DNA of 9,751 bases, taken from contig JALQVJ010000341.1 in assembly GCA_023260355.1 (NCBI GenBank), forward strand, positions 1-9,751, in the 5' to 3' direction. Positions 6,179-9,751 of the stretch are shown one piece after another. Position numbers and translations under genes: made by a program. The notes below the pieces were generated by a model. That model ran no database searches. It saw nothing but the letters and a program-made list of their open reading frames with translations, and was not told where the DNA came from. Every line of letters starts with the position of its first letter. The stretch's first letter is position 1. The stretch comes from Burkholderiaceae bacterium. Its GTDB lineage: Bacteria; Pseudomonadota; Gammaproteobacteria; Burkholderiales; Burkholderiaceae_C.

Positions 6179-7186
6179 TCACCAAACGCCGAGGTCCAAG
6201 GCGTGGGATGCGCCGTACAGTGCTGGGGAGACACGGCTCTCGATCACCAGCGTCGGGATTTCAGCCAAATAGTTTTTGAAGCGCCCCTTGGCTTCAAAAC
6301 GGGCTCGGAAAAGGCTTTGGTCAAATCGTTCGCCCAGGCGCGGCACGATGCCTCCACCGATGAAAATGCCGCCTCTTGCGCCGAGGGTCAGTGCCAAGTT
6401 GCCAGCGGCGTCGCCGAGAAAGGCACAGAACAACTCCAGCGCATCGTTGGCGCTGGAGCCCGGCTCGGCGTTGGCACGCTCTAGCACCTGTGCGGCGGTG
6501 ACGACTTCGCGCCCGCCTGTGCCTTTGAGGTCACAGATGGCGTGATAGAGGTCAACCACACCCAAGCCCGATACGACGCGCTCCAGAGAGACGTGACCAT
6601 AGCGTTGGCGCAATTGGCTGATCACCTCGAACTCCCAGTCGTTCGTGGCCGCCAACGTCACGTGTCCCCCTTCGCCGGACAGGGGCAACCATTTGTTCTG
6701 GTGGCCGACGGGCAGCAGCCCAGAGACGCCCATGCCCGTGCCGGGCCCCAAGATGCCAATCGCTGCATGTGGGGCACGCTGACCTGGCCCGACTTGGCGC
6801 ACAGCGTCGTTAGGCAATGTTGGCAAGGCCAACGCCAGAGCCGCGAAGTCGTTGACCATGACCAAGCGTTGCAGGCCCAAGCTGTCGCGCAATTCGCTGA
6901 CTGAGAATTTCCAGTGGTGGTTGGTCATCGCGATGGCGTCACCAAACACAGGGTTGGCAATGCCAAATGCCGCACAGGCGGGCGCTGCTTTGCCAGTGCG
7001 TTTCAAGTACGTGCGACCCGCGTCGGCCAAACTGTCGAATTCGGCGCAGGGCAAGACCAGGACGTCGTCAATGCGACCGCCTGGCTCGGTCTGCCAGCCA
7101 AAGCGCGCGTTGGTGCCCCCGATATCACCCAGCCAGCGGGGATAGGCCGCGCAATCAGTGTTCGGTTCGCGTCTTGAGTCAAACAT
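6179..7186 (-). CDS. glk: Glucokinase (ROK-independent bacterial Glk family)
   Basis: 335 residues; phosphorylates glucose to glucose-6-phosphate with ATP in the cytoplasm. Landmarks follow E. coli Glk: LGDIGGTNARFG (19-30, phosphate-binding loop), VNDFAA with the likely catalytic base D113 (111-116), GPGTGMGV (147-154), GEGGH with sugar-contacting E172 and H175 (171-175), ERVVSGLG (202-209) and GGIFIGGGIVPR (272-283). A hydrophilic N-terminal extension of about 15 residues precedes the first strand. The ATG at 7184-7186 is fixed by an in-frame TGA shortly upstream. It has no Shine-Dalgarno; instead CCCTCCT directly precedes it. It starts 30 nt after the pgi stop, so it is probably cotranscribed with pgi and feeds glucose-6-P into the pathway encoded just upstream. 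Confidence 0.95.
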   Translation of the reverse strand: MFDSRREPNTDCAAYPRWLGDIGGTNARFGWQTEPGGRIDDVLVLPCAEFDSLADAGRTYLKRTGKAAPACAAFGIANPVFGDAIAMTNHHWKFSVSELRDSLGLQRLVMVNDFAALALALPTLPNDAVRQVGPGQRAPHAAIGILGPGTGMGVSGLLPVGHQNKWLPLSGEGGHVTLAATNDWEFEVISQLRQRYGHVSLERVVSGLGVVDLYHAICDLKGTGGREVVTAAQVLERANAEPGSSANDALELFCAFLGDAAGNLALTLGARGGIFIGGGIVPRLGERFDQSLFRARFEAKGRFKNYLAEIPTLVIESRVSPALYGASHALDLGVW

Positions 7187-7216
7187 AGGAGGGCATGCGA
7201 TACGTCAAAAAAGAGA

Positions 7217-8791
7217 TCAGGATTCCAAGGCCTTCACCATCGTTTTGCCAAGCTCTACACCCCATTGGTCATAGGCATGGATACCCCAAATCGCCGACTG
7301 GCAAAACACCTTGTGTTCATACAAAGCAATCAAGGCGCCAAGTGTAGAGGGGTTGAGGCGATCCAACCACAGCACATTGGTGGGCACATTGCCCGCGAAA
7401 CTGCGGTGGGGTGCGAGGCGCTGGGCCTCGTCAGCGCTCAGGCCTTGCGCTTGCAGCATTTGCGCGGTGGCTGCCTCGTCGCGGCCTTGGGCCAGCGCTT
7501 GGACTTGGGCGCGCAGATTGACGTGCACCACACGCTGGTGCTCGGCGGCCATGGGCAGTGGCGTGTCTTCTTCGCGCACGCCGATGAAGTCAGCAGGGAT
7601 GAGGTGCATGCCTTGGTGCACCAATTGAAAGTAGGCGTGCTGACCATCAATGCCCAAGCCACCCCAGACGATGGGGCCAGTGCCGACCTCGGGCCGAGTC
7701 CCATCGCAGTGCGTCCGTTTGCCTTGGCTTTCCATGTCCATTTGCTGAATGAATGGCGTGAACTGCAACAGACGGCTGGCGTAAGGGACGATGAGGTGCG
7801 AGGGGGCATGCAAGAAATTGCGGTTCCAAATACCCAGCAAAGCCATGCGCAAGGGCATGTTCTGTGCTGCGGGCGCATGCAAGAAATGCAGATCCATGTC
7901 GTGCGCGCCCGCCAAAAATTCGCGAAAGGCCTTGCTGCCAATCGCAACCGCCAACGCGAGGCCGACGGCCGACCACACCGAATAACGACCGCCCACCCAG
8001 TCCCAAAAACCAAACACATTGGCGACATCAACGCCCAACGCCGCGGCTTTGTCAGGCGCCGCCGATACCGCCGCCAAATGCTGGTGAAGGCTGGCTTCGG
8101 GTACGCCACCGTCGAGCAACCACTGGCGCGCGGACTGCGCCAATGTCATGGTCTCTTGGGTCGTGAAGGTCTTGGATGCAATGATAAACAGCGTGGTCTC
8201 GGCTTTGAGCGGGCGCAGCGTGGCGTGCAAGCCCCACGCGTCCGGGTTAGAGATGAAGTGCACGCGCACCGCGTCGCTGTGCAAGTGTTGCAAGGCGTGG
8301 GCGGCCATGCGCGGCCCCAGGTCAGAGCCACCGATGCCAATATTCACCACATCGGTGATGGCATGTCCGGTGTGTCCAAGCGCCTGGCCGTGATAGAGCC
8401 GGTCGGCAAAAGCCAACATGCGATCCAACACGGCGTTGACTTCTTGGCTGATCGCAGCGCCCCACGGCGGGTTGGCTTGTGCCGCGCCACGCAGCGCCAC
8501 ATGCAAGACCGCCCGATCCTCGGTTGCGTTGATGGCGTCGCCTCGAAACATGGCATGGGCTTGCGCCGTGACATGGCTCTCCTCCGCCAACTGCAACAGC
8601 GCATGGTCGATGGCATCGTTGATGCGCTGGCGACTGAAGTCCAGCGTGATCCCGCATGCATTGATGGACATGCCCGCGGCACGGGTGGGCTCTTTGAGCA
8701 GCTCACGCAGGTGCGGCAGAGGCCGTGCGGCCAATTGATCCAAACGCTGCCAAGCAGCGCGGTTTTGGGGGGCGATGAAAGAATCAGTCAT
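7217..8791 (-). CDS. pgi: Glucose-6-phosphate isomerase
   Basis: 524 residues; interconverts glucose-6-phosphate and fructose-6-phosphate in the cytoplasm. Both family signatures are present: DWVGGRYSVWSAVG (264-277) and GIHAYDQWGVELGK (503-516). Catalytic residues match E. coli Pgi: E354 in MDMESQGK, H385 in GQHA and K516 at the end of WGVELGK. The phosphate-binding regions are IGIGGSDLG (151-159) and SKTFTTQET (206-214). Length is slightly below the E. coli enzyme (549). The chosen ATG (8789-8791) gives MTDSFIAPQNRAAW, the usual N-terminus. The frame stays open for 58 codons upstream into eda, but that stretch is not Pgi-like. The ribosome site is weak (GAGA about 8 nt away). In an Entner-Doudoroff cluster Pgi can return fructose-6-P to glucose-6-P. 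Confidence 0.96.
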   Translation of the reverse strand: MTDSFIAPQNRAAWQRLDQLAARPLPHLRELLKEPTRAAGMSINACGITLDFSRQRINDAIDHALLQLAEESHVTAQAHAMFRGDAINATEDRAVLHVALRGAAQANPPWGAAISQEVNAVLDRMLAFADRLYHGQALGHTGHAITDVVNIGIGGSDLGPRMAAHALQHLHSDAVRVHFISNPDAWGLHATLRPLKAETTLFIIASKTFTTQETMTLAQSARQWLLDGGVPEASLHQHLAAVSAAPDKAAALGVDVANVFGFWDWVGGRYSVWSAVGLALAVAIGSKAFREFLAGAHDMDLHFLHAPAAQNMPLRMALLGIWNRNFLHAPSHLIVPYASRLLQFTPFIQQMDMESQGKRTHCDGTRPEVGTGPIVWGGLGIDGQHAYFQLVHQGMHLIPADFIGVREEDTPLPMAAEHQRVVHVNLRAQVQALAQGRDEAATAQMLQAQGLSADEAQRLAPHRSFAGNVPTNVLWLDRLNPSTLGALIALYEHKVFCQSAIWGIHAYDQWGVELGKTMVKALES

Positions 8792-8815
8792 GGTTGCATT
8801 CTCGATGAACGGGTC

Positions 8816-8866
8816 GCGGTCATCGACCGCAAAATGGACAAGGTGGTGGCGCTTGCGCTCAAGCGC
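8816..8866. other. Two small hairpins in the eda-pgi junction
   Basis: Two perfect 6-bp inverted repeats: GCGCTT (8849-8854) with AAGCGC (8861-8866), which spans the eda stop, and GCGGTC (8816-8821) with GACCGC (8825-8830), 3-nt loop, 24 nt before the pgi ATG. Neither has a T-run after it on the minus strand, so neither is a terminator. They could affect mRNA processing or pgi translation. Confidence 0.45.
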
Positions 8867-9500
8867 GACCGGTGGCGCGATCCGTTGCCTCGCGTGCCAA
8901 GCGGGTGATGCCGGCCCAATCGCCTTGTTCGGCCAGGGCCACAGGGGTGAGCCATGACCCCCCAACCATCGCGACGTTGGAGAGTGCCAAAAAGTCGTTC
9001 ATGTTATCCAAAGATACGCCACCCGTTGGACAAAACTGCACGTCGCCCAATGGCCCGGCCAGGGCCTTGAGCATGCCCAAGCCGCCGGCCTGGGTGGCAG
9101 GGAACAGCTTCATGAGTGAAAAGCCCAACTCGCGCGCCACCATGACCTCGCTGGGGGTCATCACACCCGGCACAAATGGCAGGGCTTTGTCGATCGCTTG
9201 TTTCAGAATGTCAACCGACATGCCCGGTGACAGTGCAAACGTCGCACCCGCGTCGATCACGGATTGAACTTCGCTTGCGCGCGTCACCGTTCCGGCACCG
9301 ACGTGCATCTCAGGCACGGCCTTGGCCACCGCTGCAATCGCAGGCAAGCCCGCGCTGTGTCGCAGCGTGATCTCCATGACATCCACGCCGCCCTCGAGCA
9401 GGGCGTGCGCCATGGGCACGGCTTGGGCGACGTCGGTGATGACGATCACCGGCACCACGCGACTTTGAAAGGCAGGGCGAGAAAAAGCAGTGGTAGACAT
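8859..9500 (-). CDS. eda: 2-dehydro-3-deoxy-phosphogluconate (KDPG) aldolase
   Basis: 213 residues, the same length as E. coli Eda. It cleaves KDPG to pyruvate and glyceraldehyde-3-phosphate, the last step of the Entner-Doudoroff pathway. K131 in SLMKLFPA (128-135) is the Schiff-base lysine, E43 and R47 in VMEITLRHS (41-49) are the catalytic glutamate and substrate arginine, GAGTV (68-72) is part of the active-site barrel, and CPTGGV (157-162) is the phosphate site. The ATG at 9498-9500 gives the usual short N-terminus; the frame is open for 74 codons more upstream, but that stretch overlaps edd and is not Eda-like. The ribosome site is weak (AGAAAG). It lies 50 nt after the edd stop and 67 nt before pgi, in an operon-like row. 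Confidence 0.96.
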   Translation of the reverse strand: MSTTAFSRPAFQSRVVPVIVITDVAQAVPMAHALLEGGVDVMEITLRHSAGLPAIAAVAKAVPEMHVGAGTVTRASEVQSVIDAGATFALSPGMSVDILKQAIDKALPFVPGVMTPSEVMVARELGFSLMKLFPATQAGGLGMLKALAGPLGDVQFCPTGGVSLDNMNDFLALSNVAMVGGSWLTPVALAEQGDWAGITRLAREATDRATGRA

Positions 9501-9550
9501 GAACAGGCTTTCTGAAATGAGGATGGGGCAGCTTGAGCCGAATGCGGCGC

Positions 9551-9751
9551 TTAGGCGAGCAACGGCGAGGCGCCCTCTTCGGCACGGCTGGCGTTGCGGC
9601 GGAACAAGCCGAACAGCTCGCGGCCACTGCCGTGCGCATTGGCTTGCAGGTTGGGGCTGGAGGGCACGCGTTGCGATAGCGTGCTGAACTTTAGCGTGGC
9701 CCGCAATGACCGCCGCACCCAAGAAACCACATACGTTGACTGCACCATCTG
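9551..9751 (-). CDS. edd: 6-phosphogluconate dehydratase, C-terminal end (cut by window edge)
   Basis: The last 66 codons of a gene that enters from beyond base 9751 and ends with TAA at 9551-9553. The final 40 residues match the tail of Edd: TLKFSTLSQRVP, NLQANAHGSGRELFGLFRR, then RAEEGA (E. coli Edd has TGRELFSALREKLSGAEQGA at the same place). Edd is an iron-sulphur dehydratase that makes KDPG from 6-phosphogluconate, the substrate of the next gene's product; the catalytic part lies outside the window. The first 20 or so codons (9690-9751) look unlike Edd and use codons unusual here (CGG, CTA, TCA), while another frame gives DGAVNVCGFLG, closer to the expected DGD..RV segment. A frameshift near 9685-9705 is possible. 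Immediate position before eda supports the call. Confidence 0.8.
   Translation of the reverse strand, partial: QMVQSTYVVSWVRRSLRATLKFSTLSQRVPSSPNLQANAHGSGRELFGLFRRNASRAEEGASPLLA

Noticed and set aside
7265..8908. 547-codon open frame on the plus strand, antisense to pgi
   Set aside because: Low-complexity Arg/His/Gln-rich product without recognisable motifs. The opposite strand encodes a complete Pgi with both signatures and all catalytic residues.
8792..8965. 58-codon N-terminal extension of pgi
   Set aside because: It would overlap eda by about 107 nt, and the extra residues do not resemble Pgi. The ATG at 8789-8791 gives the normal N-terminus.
9501..9722. 74-codon N-terminal extension of eda
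   Set aside because: It overlaps the edd coding end, and KDPG aldolases have short N-termini. Part of this frame may instead belong to edd before a frameshift.
9551..9748. Independent 65-residue gene
   Set aside because: The ATG is incidental near the window edge. The product carries the Edd C-terminal GRELF...AEEGA pattern and sits directly before eda.

Overview
This is a compact chromosomal segment of about 58-60% G+C (by eye). All ten protein genes read on the minus strand, so transcription runs from high to low coordinates. Protein similarity by eye, codon choice and gene content (Entner-Doudoroff cluster, DctPQM TRAP transporter, AidB-like acyl-CoA dehydrogenase) suggest a Betaproteobacterium of the Burkholderiales, probably Comamonadaceae. 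That placement is inferred from general resemblance, not from a search.

Region 1 (9751 down to 6179) is a sugar-phosphate cluster in the order edd (3' end only), eda, pgi, glk. The spacers are short (50, 67 and 30 nt) and no terminator is visible inside, so it is probably one operon. Glk phosphorylates glucose, Pgi interconverts glucose-6-P and fructose-6-P, and Edd plus Eda split 6-phosphogluconate to pyruvate and glyceraldehyde-3-P. The oxidising steps (glucose-6-P dehydrogenase and 6-phosphogluconolactonase) are not in the window.

Region 2 (6041 to 5247) is a single TesB-like acyl-CoA thioesterase gene, 137 nt downstream of glk.

Region 3 (5083 to 1988) is a complete TRAP transporter: dctP (periplasmic binding protein), dctQ and dctM (membrane subunits, overlapping by 4 nt). 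A 163-nt spacer upstream of dctP carries a perfect 7-bp inverted repeat and an AT-rich stretch, the likely regulatory region. Two hairpins, the second a good intrinsic terminator, separate dctP from dctQM. A second strong terminator follows dctM.

Region 4 (1900 to 1) holds an MFS transporter whose ATG directly abuts the dctM terminator, then the 5' part of an AidB-like acyl-CoA dehydrogenase that runs off the window. A thioesterase, two carboxylate-type transporters and an acyl-CoA dehydrogenase fit uptake and CoA-linked breakdown of an organic acid, but the substrate cannot be read from the sequence.

There are no RNA genes, mobile elements, CRISPR arrays or origins that I can support, and no gene-free stretch over 300 bases. 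I see no new defence or mobile system. The points of interest are regulatory: two terminators placed tightly around translation starts, a repeated 3'-end motif pair, and a doubtful reading frame at the edd end.
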